NCBI GenBank assembly: GCA_002307185.1
Contig: DBTT01000011.1
Span: forward strand, 76,013 to 140,012
Source: Bacteroidales bacterium UBA1309
GTDB lineage: Bacteria; Bacteroidota; Bacteroidia; Bacteroidales; Dysgonomonadaceae
Direction: 5' to 3'
Length of the DNA: 64,000 bases
Shown here in pieces: positions 9,598 to 18,813 of this stretch. Made by a program: the position numbers and the translations under genes. The notes beneath the pieces were generated by a model. The model ran no database searches. It saw only the letters and a list, made by a program, of their open reading frames with translations, and was not told the origin of the DNA. Each line of letters opens with the position of its first letter. Within the stretch, counting starts at the first letter, position 1.

Positions 9598-10071
9598 CTA
9601 TTCGTGGTGATAGGGTTCTCCTCGTAGAATCGTCATCGCACGGTAGAGCTGTTCCGCAAAAACCAGTCTTACCATTTGGTGAGAAAATGTCATACGCGAA
9701 AGGGTTACCGACCCTTTCGCTTTTTTATACACCTCTTCCGAAAAGCCATAAGGCCCGCCTATCACAAACACAAGGCGCTTGGGCACAGTTTGCATCTTTC
9801 GGGCAATGTAATCAGCAAATCTCAGAGAAGTGAACTCTTTCCCTCTTTCGTCAAGGAGGACTAATTCGTCACCCAACTGCACATTTCTCAGAATCGTTTC
9901 ACCTTCCTTTTCTTTCTGCTGCTGTTCGGAAATGTTCTTTACGTTTTTCACATCAGGAATCACAATCAATTCAAACGGAATGTAATGTTGTAGTCTGTCG
10001 GCATATTCTTTGATTGCTTCCACAAAATAAGCTTTATCTGTTTTGCCGATGACAAGTAAGGCGATTTTCAT
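9598..10071 (-). CDS. rlmH: 23S rRNA (pseudouridine-1915-N3) methyltransferase RlmH
   Basis: A 157-residue SPOUT-family methyltransferase that methylates pseudouridine 1915 in helix 69 of 23S rRNA using S-adenosylmethionine. Visible signatures are the knot-forming FVIGGPYGFSEEV and the C-terminal SRMTFSHQMVRLVFAEQ and YRAMTILRGEPYHHE regions, which are nearly invariant. Length matches E. coli RlmH (155 residues). It is the third gene of a tight leftward operon (phosphatase, exonuclease, rlmH), starting 6 nt after the exonuclease stop. Confidence 0.97.
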   Translation of the reverse strand: MKIALLVIGKTDKAYFVEAIKEYADRLQHYIPFELIVIPDVKNVKNISEQQQKEKEGETILRNVQLGDELVLLDERGKEFTSLRFADYIARKMQTVPKRLVFVIGGPYGFSEEVYKKAKGSVTLSRMTFSHQMVRLVFAEQLYRAMTILRGEPYHHE

Positions 10072-10077
10072 AGCTTC

Positions 10078-10560
10078 CTAATAAAATGTCTTGTTTTGCT
10101 CCAAATAAATAAGGTATAACTTTGCACATGCGAGTGCGTCACTCAAAGCATCGTGGTGATTGAGTGGAATCCGGTACAGATCGCAAAGAACCGATAATTT
10201 TTTCTTAAAAATGCGGTAAGTGCACTGCTGCTCAAAATGAGGCAGTGCTAAATCATAGTATGCGAGGGTATGCCGCAAGCACGACATATCAAACGAAGCA
10301 TTGTGGGCAACCACCCTTTGCCCTTCGATGTAGGGCTTCAATTGCCCCCACACATTGTCAAATGTCGGCGAACACCGTGTCATTTCAGGCGTAATGCCGT
10401 GCACTTTGATATTATAATAAGAATAATAGTTTGCTGGGGGTTGGATCAATTGGTTCATTGTCGAAACAATCTTTCCGTTTTCGACGTGCACCAATCCAAT
10501 CTGGCAAATGCTGTGGCCAGCCCCTTGTGCCGTTTCGAAATCAATGGCGGTGAAATTCAT
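10078..10560 (-). CDS. DEDDh 3'-5' exonuclease (DnaQ-like)
   Basis: A DnaQ-family exonuclease of about 160 residues. The four acidic metal ligands and general-base histidine are in place: AIDFETA (Exo I, D7 and E9 from the chosen start), HNASFDMSCLR (Exo II), and HHDALSDALACA (Exo III). It has no DnaE fusion or GIY-YIG domain, so it is a stand-alone exonuclease of unknown specific substrate. I chose the ATG at 10560 (MNFTAIDFETA) because the longer start at 10590 would overlap the upstream phosphatase gene by 23 nt and adds no conserved sequence. Confidence 0.9.
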   Translation of the reverse strand: MNFTAIDFETAQGAGHSICQIGLVHVENGKIVSTMNQLIQPPANYYSYYNIKVHGITPEMTRCSPTFDNVWGQLKPYIEGQRVVAHNASFDMSCLRHTLAYYDLALPHFEQQCTYRIFKKKLSVLCDLYRIPLNHHDALSDALACAKLYLIYLEQNKTFY

Positions 10561-10567
10561 TCCAAAA

Positions 10568-11059
10568 TCATTTTCCATCGTGTGACTCAATCTCTTTCAA
10601 CAATCCCCCGCAAGCATCCTCCAACAAATCGAGTACCAATTCGAAGCCGTCTGCTCCAGAATAATAAGGATCGGGAATGTGGTCATGAGTTAGTTTTTGA
10701 AGAAAATCCACCATCCTATGCACTTTTTTCTGTACCTCCACGTCTGGTGCCAACGCCAAAATATCGTAATAATTATTGTCATCCATGGCTAATATGTAAT
10801 CAAACTTCTCAAAATCACTAGGAGTAAACTTGCGCGAGCGTGAATCAAACGTATAGCCCCTCCTTTCGCCATGCAAACGCATCCTTCTATCGGGAAGTTC
10901 GTTGATATGCCAACCCGAAGTTCCCGCCGAATCGACGTGATAGCTATCGGCTAGCACTCTTTCGTTCAACATCTTTTTGAAAATACCCTCCCCTGCCGGC
11001 GAACGGCATATATTGCCCAAACACACAAACAAGACACTGACCTTTCCTCCTTTTCCCAT
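10568..11059 (-). CDS. Low molecular weight protein-tyrosine phosphatase
   Basis: A 163-residue cytosolic LMW-PTP. The phosphate-binding loop C13LGNICR19S matches CX5R(S/T), and the general acid motif is IPDPYYSG near residue 129, both required for catalysis. It leads a three-gene operon with an exonuclease (start 7 nt downstream) and rlmH. LMW phosphatases usually act on tyrosine kinases of polysaccharide export, but no such kinase is nearby, so the partner is unknown. Confidence 0.95.
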   Translation of the reverse strand: MGKGGKVSVLFVCLGNICRSPAGEGIFKKMLNERVLADSYHVDSAGTSGWHINELPDRRMRLHGERRGYTFDSRSRKFTPSDFEKFDYILAMDDNNYYDILALAPDVEVQKKVHRMVDFLQKLTHDHIPDPYYSGADGFELVLDLLEDACGGLLKEIESHDGK

Positions 11060-11089
11060 ACAAAAGCTGTAATTATTTTATAGTTATCG

Positions 11090-11097
11090 CAAATATA
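11090..11097 (-). promoter_or_regulatory. -7 box TATATTTG for phosphatase-exonuclease-rlmH operon
   Basis: CAAATATA on the plus strand reads TATATTTG leftward, about 30 nt upstream of the phosphatase ATG. No TTG at the proper -33 distance is evident. Confidence 0.4.
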
Positions 11098-11178
11098 TTC
11101 TGCAAATAAAACAAAAATCCTTTTAAATGCCTATACCTTCGAATCAATAAATTGCGAAATAAATTATTGAAAGAATTA

Positions 11179-11208
11179 TTGCAAAAAGAGAAAAATCATA
11201 TATCTTTG
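11179..11208 (+). promoter_or_regulatory. Promoter of aquaporin gene
   Basis: TTG at 11179-11181, a 19-nt spacer, and TATCTTTG at 11201-11208 give a two-element match to the Bacteroidota promoter. The leader to the ATG at 11326 is about 110 nt. Confidence 0.6.
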
Positions 11209-11325
11209 GCACGACAACAAACGCAAGCTTCTTAATATGATATTAAATAACGATTACTTGAATTTTATTTGAAAACATCAAGCAGTCGTTTTTATTACGA
11301 ACATTCACAAAAGCAATTCACAATT

Positions 11326-12003
11326 ATGAAAAAGTATCTAGCAGAATTAGTCGGAACTTTCGTTCTGGTTTTATTAGGATGCGGATCGGCCGTTTTTGCC
11401 GGTGTAGATCAAGCATTTATTTCCATTGGCACACTTGGCGTTGCATTTGCATTTGGCCTCTCTGTGGTTGCCATGGCATACACGATCGGAAGTATTTCGG
11501 GATGCCACATCAATCCCGCCATCACCATTGGCGCACTTCTTGCCGGCCGCATCCAAACCAAAGATGCAGCCTTCTACATCCTTTTCCAGACCATCGGAGC
11601 CATTCTTGGTTCGACAATCCTATGGGTCTTGACCCATGGAATTGATTCTGGAACAACATTAACAGGAGCAAACGGGTTCAAAGAGGGATTCCTTCTACAA
11701 GCTTTCGTTGCAGAGCTTGTGTTTACCTTTATTTTCGTTTTGGTCGTGCTGGGGACAACCGATTCAGAAAAAGGAGCAGGCAACTTTGCCGGATTAGCCA
11801 TTGGGCTATCCTTGGTGTTGATACATATCGTGTGCATCCCCATTACTGGAACATCCGTGAATCCAGCCAGAAGCATTGGCCCCGCGCTATTCCAGGGAGG
11901 GCATGCCTTAAGCCAACTTTGGCTGTTCATTGTTGCCCCCGTAATTGGGGCTGCGTTCTCCGCCATCGTATGGAAGGTTATTTCCGGCAAAGAAAGGGCA
12001 TAA
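11326..12003 (+). CDS. aqpZ: Aquaporin Z-like water channel
   Basis: A 225-residue MIP-family channel in the inner membrane with six predicted helices. Both pore-lining NPA motifs are present: HINPAITIG (N63) and SVNPARSIGP (N179). The sequence before the second NPA (LIHIVCIPITGTSVNPARS) keeps the histidine, threonine and arginine typical of the AqpZ selectivity filter, which favours water over glycerol. The frame is open from a TTG at 11269, but the ATG at 11326 (MKKYLAELVGTF) is the normal family start and is used here. Confidence 0.95.
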   Translation: MKKYLAELVGTFVLVLLGCGSAVFAGVDQAFISIGTLGVAFAFGLSVVAMAYTIGSISGCHINPAITIGALLAGRIQTKDAAFYILFQTIGAILGSTILWVLTHGIDSGTTLTGANGFKEGFLLQAFVAELVFTFIFVLVVLGTTDSEKGAGNFAGLAIGLSLVLIHIVCIPITGTSVNPARSIGPALFQGGHALSQLWLFIVAPVIGAAFSAIVWKVISGKERA

Positions 12004-12023
12004 GCACATCTTTATCCTGGTAA

Positions 12024-12066
12024 GAAATAAACGCCTGATATTTAAATACTCGGGCGTTGTTATTTC
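12024..12066 (+). terminator. Terminator after aqpZ
   Basis: GAAATAA plus ACGCC (12024-12035) pairs with GGCGT and TTATTTC (12053-12066), with a small bulge and a TATTTAAATA palindrome in the loop. It lies 20 nt after the aqpZ stop and just before the convergent mutY. Confidence 0.6.
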
Positions 12067-12083
12067 AAGCGGTGCAAGCAATA

Positions 12084-13169
12084 TTAATGAACCCGCTTTG
12101 ATCTATTTTTTTCAAAATATTTACTCACCAAACGCGAAATAGCATAATTGGGCAATTCTTCAAGCTGGATTTGGCGGCATTCGGTCAAAAGCTTTAAAGG
12201 AATGGTATCAACATCAATGCGATAGAATTTAGCATAAATTATCCGGTGCGAAAGAATATGTTTAAATTCAACTGGAACGCCTTGTATCTTGATAGACTTT
12301 TTTTCAGGAAACATTTCTATAAAAACTTGATTTTGAATAATTTCCTCCAACAAAACATTCTCCGATGTCTCTATTAATGGTAATTCGTAAAGATTTTTCC
12401 AAATATCGTCTTCAATCCGCTTCTTTAATAAAGTGCTGTTTCCAACACGCACATCGAAATAATTGAAATAGCGGTTTTGGACCTTAGTTTTACCCCGTTT
12501 CTTAGGGAATTGTCCGATCACTCCCTTTTCCAAAGCCAAACAGGAATGTTGCAAGGGACATACGGCACAATCAGGCTTGGAAGGCACACACTGCAAGGCT
12601 CCAAATTCCATAATCGCTTGGTTATAAATCCCTGGATTCTGCTCATCGAGCAGCTCTTGAGCCAATTGAGAAAAAATCTTTTTGCCTGATCCGGTATCAA
12701 TAGGTTCATCCACGGCAAAAAGCCGCGACAAAACACGATACACATTGCCGTCCAACACGGCATAAGGTTCACCGTAAGCAAAAGAGACAATCGCCGCAGC
12801 CGTGTATCCTCCAACACCCTTGAGGGAAACCACATCGTCATGATTGCGGGGAAAACATCCCGAGAATGAGGAAACAATTGTTTTCGCTGCAAAATGAAGG
12901 TTTCTGGCACGGCTATAATAACCCAAACCTTGCCAAAAAGTCAGCACTTCGTCTTCATCTGCTTCCGCCAACGATTTCACGTCCGGAAATCGGCCAACAA
13001 AGCGCAGATAATAGTTCAAACCTTGTGCCACACGGGTTTGTTGCAAAATGATTTCGGAAATCCAAATAAGATAAGGATCGGACGTTTCCCGCCACGGCAG
13101 GTCACGCTTGTTTTGCTGATACCAATTAATAAGAATGGAAGATATACTGTTGTTTTTTTCTTTGTTCAT
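12084..13169 (-). CDS. mutY: A/G-specific adenine glycosylase MutY
   Basis: A 361-residue base-excision repair glycosylase that removes adenine mispaired with 8-oxoguanine. It shows the catalytic glutamate region (WISEIILQQTRV), the helix-hairpin-helix GVGGYTAAAIVSFAYG, the catalytic aspartate motif LDGNVYRVLSR, and the 4Fe-4S cluster cysteines spaced C-X6-C-X2-C-X5-C (CVPSKPDCAVCPLQHSC, residues ~193-209). The C-terminal ~130 residues fit the NUDIX-like 8-oxoG recognition domain. Its promoter box is 20 nt upstream of the ATG. Confidence 0.96.
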   Translation of the reverse strand: MNKEKNNSISSILINWYQQNKRDLPWRETSDPYLIWISEIILQQTRVAQGLNYYLRFVGRFPDVKSLAEADEDEVLTFWQGLGYYSRARNLHFAAKTIVSSFSGCFPRNHDDVVSLKGVGGYTAAAIVSFAYGEPYAVLDGNVYRVLSRLFAVDEPIDTGSGKKIFSQLAQELLDEQNPGIYNQAIMEFGALQCVPSKPDCAVCPLQHSCLALEKGVIGQFPKKRGKTKVQNRYFNYFDVRVGNSTLLKKRIEDDIWKNLYELPLIETSENVLLEEIIQNQVFIEMFPEKKSIKIQGVPVEFKHILSHRIIYAKFYRIDVDTIPLKLLTECRQIQLEELPNYAISRLVSKYFEKNRSKRVH

Positions 13170-13188
13170 TGAGATTTAGATCACCACA

Positions 13189-13196
13189 CAAAGATA
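13189..13196 (-). promoter_or_regulatory. -7 box TATCTTTG for mutY
   Basis: CAAAGATA on the plus strand reads TATCTTTG leftward, 20 nt before the mutY start. No -33 element is clear. Confidence 0.4.
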
Positions 13197-13249
13197 AAAA
13201 CATATCTCTATGATAATTAAATTAGAGACTGGACTAACTTAAAAAGGTT

Positions 13250-15481
13250 CTATTCGCTTACTCTATTCACCGACTTCACCCCATCAATTTTCATGATTTT
13301 GGTGCATATCTTCTGAATGTCATCCACGTTGTGCACATACAGGGAAATCCGTCCTTCGAATACTCCGTCGTTGGATTCCATGGTCAGGCTTTTGATATTT
13401 ACCAAATCGGTAGATATTTCAGTGGAAATTTCCCTTAGCATCCCCACTTTGTCAATTCCATTAATAATCAAGGTGGAGAGAAACGAATACTGACTATAAT
13501 TCCCCCATTCGGTGGAAAGGATGCGGTTGCCATAACTTGCTTTCAGCTTCAAGACCTCGGGGCAGGTAACTTTATGCACAATCACCTCGTTGTCCTCGGT
13601 GAGATAACCAAGCACATTATCCCCAGGTATAGGGCTACAACAAGGGGCGATGGTGAAGTTCTTGTGAAATCCTTCCTCTTTGAGGAGATAGGTTTCTTTT
13701 TGAGAAACATGTTTGTTGATTATTTTTTCGCTTTTCTTCCCGGAATTATTAAAGGCTTGTTTCACATAACGCAATATCACATTTTCGCTCTGCTGTTTTT
13801 TCAGCTTAAGAAGCTTCTCGGGCTTATCAGGCAATTCAACATCGTTGTTGGCGATTGCATAAAATAAGTCGTCTTTTTTATTGATATTATAATAATCCAG
13901 TATTCTGTTCAAAATGGAGGGAGTCAGTTCTGCTCCTGTTTGATCAAACAAAGCAAAGAATTCCTCTTCGCCTTTCTTTATGGATTCCCGACGAATTTTT
14001 CTTAGTGAATTTTCCAGGCGTGTTCTTGATTTTGCCGTGGTAATATACTGAAGCCATTCGGGCCGGGGCTGCTGCGTCCTCGAAGTCAGGATTTCCACCT
14101 GATCTCCACTGTTTAGCTTGTGGCTAAGCGGAACTAATTTATGATTGACTTTAGCACCAATGCATTTGTCTCCAATATTGGAATGCAGTTCATAGGCAAA
14201 GTCAAGGGCAGTGGCTCCTTGCGGAAGTGTTTTTATTTCCCCTTTAGGAGTGAAGACAAATATTTCGAGAGCAAAAAGATTCAGTTTGATAGTGTCGAGA
14301 AAGTCGATCGCATTGGGATTCGGGTTTTCAAGGATCTCCTTGATGGTTTTGAGCCATTTGTCCAGTTCTGTATCTTCTTCGATTTTCCCTTCCTTGTATT
14401 TCCAGTGGGCAGCAAAACCTTTCTCCGCAATATCGTCCATCCGGCGGCTTCTGATTTGAATCTCGATCCATTGCCCGTCAGGTCCCATAACAGTCAAATG
14501 AAGTGCTTGATATCCGTTAGATTTGGGACGGCTCACCCAATCCCTGATTCGATCGGGCCTAAGTTTATAAATATCCGTTATTGCTGAATATATGTCCCAA
14601 CATTGTTTCTTTTCATCAACGCCGGGCGGGACTTCAAACACAATTCTGACGGCAAATATATCGTATATGTCTTCGAAGGATACACCCTTGGCCTGCATTT
14701 TGTTCCAAATAGAATAAATTGATTTCTCACGCGCATGAATTTCATACGTGATGTTCATCTGATTTAACTTTTTGACCACAGGAGATGCGAAATGCTCATA
14801 TAGCTTGGTCCGTACAGCATTTGTTTCAGCCAACTCGCATATTATCTCGTCGTAGGCATCCGGGTTTTCGTACTTGAAACTGAGTTCTTCCAGCTCTGTC
14901 TTGATAGCAAACAAGCCAAGCCGATGTGCCAAAGGAGCATAAATATACATCGTCTCGCCGGCAATCTTATAACGTTTGGCCGGCAACATAGACCCCAAAG
15001 TACGCATATTATGCAATCTGTCAGCAATCTTAACAAGAATTACCCGAATGTCGTCCGACATGGTGAGTAATAACTTGCGGAAATTTTCAGCTTGGGAGGA
15101 GACATTTTCTCCGAACATGCCGCTGGATATTTTCGTCAATCCATCCACAATCTGCGCTATTTTATCACCAAACAAAGAACGAATGTCTTCAACTGTATAA
15201 TCGGTATCTTCCACCACATCATGCAACAAAGCTGCACAAATAGAAGTGGAACCAAGTCCTATTTCTTTGCAAACAATCTGCGCAACAGCCAAAGGGTGTA
15301 AGATATAAGGTTCGCCCGAACGTCGCCTAGCTCCTCGATGAGCTTCGTTAGCCAAAGCGAATGCTTTAGTTATTACCTCAACCTTTCGTCGATGATTAGA
15401 ATTCAAATAGTCATTGATGAGACTGTTAAATTCATTCTCTATTATTAATTCTTCAGAAATATTTGCAACCTCAGTTTCCAT
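13250..15481 (-). CDS. Bifunctional (p)ppGpp synthetase/hydrolase RelA/SpoT
   Basis: A 743-residue long RSH enzyme that makes and degrades (p)ppGpp. The N-terminal hydrolase HD domain is intact, with HDVVED at 87-92. The synthetase domain includes SRPKSNGYQALH near 312-326. A TGS domain follows (FTPKGEIKTLPQGATALDFAYE, split across ~415-475), and an ACT domain occupies the last ~80 residues (GIDKVGMLREISTE). Since both catalytic regions look complete, it is probably the Rel-type bifunctional enzyme. It is downstream of parA-parB-DUF5683-mltD, separated from the last by 133 nt that include a weak promoter box. Confidence 0.95.
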   Translation of the reverse strand: METEVANISEELIIENEFNSLINDYLNSNHRRKVEVITKAFALANEAHRGARRRSGEPYILHPLAVAQIVCKEIGLGSTSICAALLHDVVEDTDYTVEDIRSLFGDKIAQIVDGLTKISSGMFGENVSSQAENFRKLLLTMSDDIRVILVKIADRLHNMRTLGSMLPAKRYKIAGETMYIYAPLAHRLGLFAIKTELEELSFKYENPDAYDEIICELAETNAVRTKLYEHFASPVVKKLNQMNITYEIHAREKSIYSIWNKMQAKGVSFEDIYDIFAVRIVFEVPPGVDEKKQCWDIYSAITDIYKLRPDRIRDWVSRPKSNGYQALHLTVMGPDGQWIEIQIRSRRMDDIAEKGFAAHWKYKEGKIEEDTELDKWLKTIKEILENPNPNAIDFLDTIKLNLFALEIFVFTPKGEIKTLPQGATALDFAYELHSNIGDKCIGAKVNHKLVPLSHKLNSGDQVEILTSRTQQPRPEWLQYITTAKSRTRLENSLRKIRRESIKKGEEEFFALFDQTGAELTPSILNRILDYYNINKKDDLFYAIANNDVELPDKPEKLLKLKKQQSENVILRYVKQAFNNSGKKSEKIINKHVSQKETYLLKEEGFHKNFTIAPCCSPIPGDNVLGYLTEDNEVIVHKVTCPEVLKLKASYGNRILSTEWGNYSQYSFLSTLIINGIDKVGMLREISTEISTDLVNIKSLTMESNDGVFEGRISLYVHNVDDIQKICTKIMKIDGVKSVNRVSE

Positions 15482-15501
15482 TTAATATAGTTGATGAAAC
15501 A

Positions 15502-15509
15502 CAAAAGTA
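15502..15509 (-). promoter_or_regulatory. -7 box TACTTTTG for relA/spoT
   Basis: CAAAAGTA on the plus strand reads TACTTTTG leftward, about 20 nt before the start. It is a one-element match only. Confidence 0.35.
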
Positions 15510-15614
15510 GCATTTTGATTTATTTTATGAAATAACATTATTTAAAAAATTCATCAAAGAATAAATCAGTAAATGTTTTCAGTGCTAATAATCAATAAAA
15601 CAGCTACTTAAATT

Positions 15615-18056
15615 TTAGCGAGAAGATATGGCCGGAATTTCTAATTTCTGGCCAACACTCAACCTGTCACTCTTTAAATTGTTTGCCAACTTGATGTCGT
15701 GGACAGAAGCGTTTGAATATCTTTCGGCAATAGACAGCAGAGTGTCTCCTTGTTTAACAAAGTAATATTTAGGTCTGGCTCGATGCGAATTCTTTAGATT
15801 TGTCCTGTTCAAAGGATTCACTTCATCGCTGGATGCAAGTTGTTTGTCTGAAGATTCGCTTTTGTGATTTACAAGTAGCTCTTGCCCAGCTTTCACTGCG
15901 GACGAGTTCATCTTGTTCCATTCCTTGATGTCTTCTTGCCCAACGCTATAAAGTTCTGCGATCTTTGCAAGGGTTTCGCCCTTTTTCACCTTGTGGTATA
16001 TCGGAGTAGTTATTACCGACGACCTATCGGCAGATTTATCGCCTTTTGCCGCAAGATGCAGATCTTGACTTTTTGTTGGTTGATTAATAACCAACTGCTG
16101 GCCAACTTTTACAACGGTAGAATTCAGGTTGTTCCATTTGAAAATATCGTCTTGAGAAACTCCGTAGAGCTGGGCGATTTTACTTAAGTTTTCCCCAATT
16201 TTCACTTTGTGGAGGATTTGTGTAGCCGTTTTCTGATTGGCCTTATTCAAGGCCAAGCGAGAATTTTGAGAATCGGAAGATGTATAAATAACTAAGTGTT
16301 GTCCAGCCTTTAGCGTTGTTCCCCTTATGTTATTCCATTTGGAAATATCCTTGATAGAAACTTTATACTCTTCCGCAAGTTTAGCCAATGTTTCTCCCAA
16401 AATCACTTTGTGGTGGACAATACCAGTAGAATAGCCATTTTCGGATTCATTTACTTTATCTTTTCTGACAGCTTCGGTTTTTGGCCTATCTTTCTGAGCA
16501 ATTATGTGATTTTTTTCCGGTTGAGTTTGTGGATTGTTGGAGGTTTGATTATTAGGTATTACATTCACACTTTGCAATTGATCCTGATCTTCTGCACCAG
16601 CATCTACATGCGTATCTTCATTGGCAGAAGAAGCCAGATCATCCGTTTTTGCTAGCGATTTTCCCTTTGTTTGCAACTGGGCAAATGTGCTTGTTCCTTG
16701 CCCCGAATCAGTTTGCCCTTCACGATCTTGCTGATGCTGGTTTTCTTTTGACGGTTCTGGATTCCGAACCCTCACCTGCGTACGGATCGCCAGCCTACGT
16801 CCCTGCTTTACTTTATTGGAGCGAAGTTTGTTCCATCTTTTCAATTCGGAGGTAGAAACACCATATCGACGAGCCACTGCGGTGAGGCTTTCACCGCGTT
16901 TCACCGAGTGATATATGGTCTTTGTCGCAAAATCGCTTGCAGCGGCTGTCGCATAATTCACAGTTTTGCGATGCACCAGAAACTCTTCTGCACGATATGC
17001 ATAGATTGAATCCTGATTACTAATGAAATCGCAAATTTTGGTAGTAGGCAAACAAACTGCATAATTTCTGAATTCACCAGGAATTATGTCATTTTTAAAT
17101 TGAGGATTCATTTCCCTGATTTTTTCGATAGGAATATTCAGGACATCCGCAATCTGTTGAAAATGCACGCTTCTGTTTATATGGATTGTATCCGCATTTT
17201 CTGTTTCTGAATATTCGAGAGGGCAAAGGTTGTGGTATTTGTAATAATTCATCACATAGTTTGCAGCAATGAATGCGGGAACATACCCTCTGGTTTCTCT
17301 CGGCAGATAAGGATAGATTTCCCAATAATCTCTTTTTCCTCCACTCCGGCGGATCGCTTTATTCACATTTCCCGGCCCACAATTATACGCAGCTATCACC
17401 AGGTTCCAATCTCCATAGATACGATACATATCTTTCAAGTAACGTGCCGCCGCTTCGGTTGCCTTAAGAGGATCTCTCCGCTCATCCACCAAGCTATTGA
17501 CTTCCAAATCATACATTTTGCCGGTTGAAGCCATAAACTGCCATAACCCAGATGCTCCGGCCCGGGAGAGAGCCGTGGGGCTTAAGGCAGATTCAATCAC
17601 CGGAAGGTATTTTAGCTCCATCGGGATATTATATTTATCCAAAGCTTGTTCAAAAATCGGAAAAAAATATTTGCTTCTCGCCAACATATATTCCACCTGT
17701 GTCCTTTTCCGGCCAGTGTACATATCTATATAGGCACGCGTGACCTGGTTGTATGCCATCTCCATCAGAGTAGGGAGGGCATACAGGCGGTTTATATAAA
17801 CTGAATCTGGATATACGATATTGTCATCACTGCTTTTGAAGCAATTACGTGAGGGTATAAATTGCTTGTTCCAGTCGAACAACAATTGATCGTAATTCCG
17901 CTCCATATCTTCAGGAATAACGATTGAATGATCCGTAATTGTGTCCCTTGCTGACAAAGGGTGATTCTTTTGAATACGTAATTGTTGCGCTGGTAACGTA
18001 TTCACCAGGAAAAAGGCGAAAAAGATTGGTGCGAAAAATTTTCGTTGCATTTTCAT
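15615..18056 (-). CDS. Membrane-bound lytic transglycosylase D-like, five LysM repeats
   Basis: An 813-residue periplasmic peptidoglycan lytic transglycosylase. A signal peptide ends near residue 23 (NTLPAQQ). The SLT domain covers ~140-265, with the catalytic glutamate at E155 (VIESALSP) and the conserved GLWQFM and AYNCGPGN motifs. Five LysM peptidoglycan-binding repeats follow at about 386-430, 546-590, 612-656, 686-730 and 760-805; each has a (G-E/D-T/S/N-L) start and a (V/L)GQ-L-type end. MltD of E. coli has two LysM repeats, so this is an expanded form. A Q/S-rich linker separates LysM 1 from 2-5. It is 36 nt downstream of the DUF5683 gene. Confidence 0.93.
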   Translation of the reverse strand: MKMQRKFFAPIFFAFFLVNTLPAQQLRIQKNHPLSARDTITDHSIVIPEDMERNYDQLLFDWNKQFIPSRNCFKSSDDNIVYPDSVYINRLYALPTLMEMAYNQVTRAYIDMYTGRKRTQVEYMLARSKYFFPIFEQALDKYNIPMELKYLPVIESALSPTALSRAGASGLWQFMASTGKMYDLEVNSLVDERRDPLKATEAAARYLKDMYRIYGDWNLVIAAYNCGPGNVNKAIRRSGGKRDYWEIYPYLPRETRGYVPAFIAANYVMNYYKYHNLCPLEYSETENADTIHINRSVHFQQIADVLNIPIEKIREMNPQFKNDIIPGEFRNYAVCLPTTKICDFISNQDSIYAYRAEEFLVHRKTVNYATAAASDFATKTIYHSVKRGESLTAVARRYGVSTSELKRWNKLRSNKVKQGRRLAIRTQVRVRNPEPSKENQHQQDREGQTDSGQGTSTFAQLQTKGKSLAKTDDLASSANEDTHVDAGAEDQDQLQSVNVIPNNQTSNNPQTQPEKNHIIAQKDRPKTEAVRKDKVNESENGYSTGIVHHKVILGETLAKLAEEYKVSIKDISKWNNIRGTTLKAGQHLVIYTSSDSQNSRLALNKANQKTATQILHKVKIGENLSKIAQLYGVSQDDIFKWNNLNSTVVKVGQQLVINQPTKSQDLHLAAKGDKSADRSSVITTPIYHKVKKGETLAKIAELYSVGQEDIKEWNKMNSSAVKAGQELLVNHKSESSDKQLASSDEVNPLNRTNLKNSHRARPKYYFVKQGDTLLSIAERYSNASVHDIKLANNLKSDRLSVGQKLEIPAISSR

Positions 18057-18092
18057 AAAATAAATTCGATTAAGGAGTTTTAAACTCCAGTT

Positions 18093-18785
18093 TTAAAACT
18101 TAATGCTGCAGTTTACTCCTAGAGCAGTTTCTGCAACACGAGCCGGTTGTGATGAAATCACAGCAGGCTCTACGCGCATTGATAAATTATCTGATATATC
18201 AAAATCAAAGAGCTGAGCATCAATATAGGCATCGATTGCACATACGGCGTAAAGCCCGACCATTCCAATTATGCTTAAATCGCGGTAACGGCGATAATAA
18301 TTCTTTTTATTCTTAAACAAAGTCTGGTACGACGTTATCTCACTCGAAGTCACATCAGTAACACTGCTGTATTTGGTCTTAACAAAATTAAACCAACTAG
18401 TATTGGTGTAGGGGTCGTCACTCATAATATCTTTAAATGCACGGGAATAGTCATTGTAATACTGGCTATTCCAACTCACTGCATAGGTCAGACCGATAAA
18501 ACCGCCATAGACGAGTGGCAATTTCCAATATTTCCGGTTATAAATCTGTCCTAACCCAGGAAATATCAAAGAGTAAAGCACAGCCTTCTTTGGTTCAGGC
18601 TTGAACTTTAGATTAGCGGTATTCAATTTGGGTAGTTCCTTCTGCGAACTACCTATCCACAAAGAAGTATCTTTTGCAACACTATCTGTCTTCAGTTCCC
18701 TTTGTTGCGCCATAACGGATACAGCAAAACTCAAAACCAGAATCAGAAGAAAGCACGTTTTACAATTTATATTACCTCCATTCAT
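18093..18785 (-). CDS. DUF5683 membrane protein
   Basis: A 230-residue protein with an N-terminal signal sequence (LLILVLSFAVSVMAQQ) and two or three further hydrophobic stretches: SLIFPGLGQIYNRKYWKLPL, the following VYGGFIGLTYAVSW, and IGMVGLYAVCAIDAYIDAQL. The pro-rich GLGQIYN motif and the final DAYIDAQLFDFD are typical of DUF5683. The family is usually found between parB and an mltD-type gene in Bacteroidota, as here (28 nt after parB, 36 nt before mltD). Its function is unknown; the context suggests the cell envelope. Confidence 0.85.
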   Translation of the reverse strand: MNGGNINCKTCFLLILVLSFAVSVMAQQRELKTDSVAKDTSLWIGSSQKELPKLNTANLKFKPEPKKAVLYSLIFPGLGQIYNRKYWKLPLVYGGFIGLTYAVSWNSQYYNDYSRAFKDIMSDDPYTNTSWFNFVKTKYSSVTDVTSSEITSYQTLFKNKKNYYRRYRDLSIIGMVGLYAVCAIDAYIDAQLFDFDISDNLSMRVEPAVISSQPARVAETALGVNCSIKF

Positions 18786-18813
18786 TCTATATGTCCTTCC
18801 AGCTCTCCCCGTG

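Noticed and set aside
15615..17000. Repetitive DNA in the lytic transglycosylase gene
   Set aside because: It encodes LysM protein repeats whose DNA is diverged; it is not a DNA repeat element.
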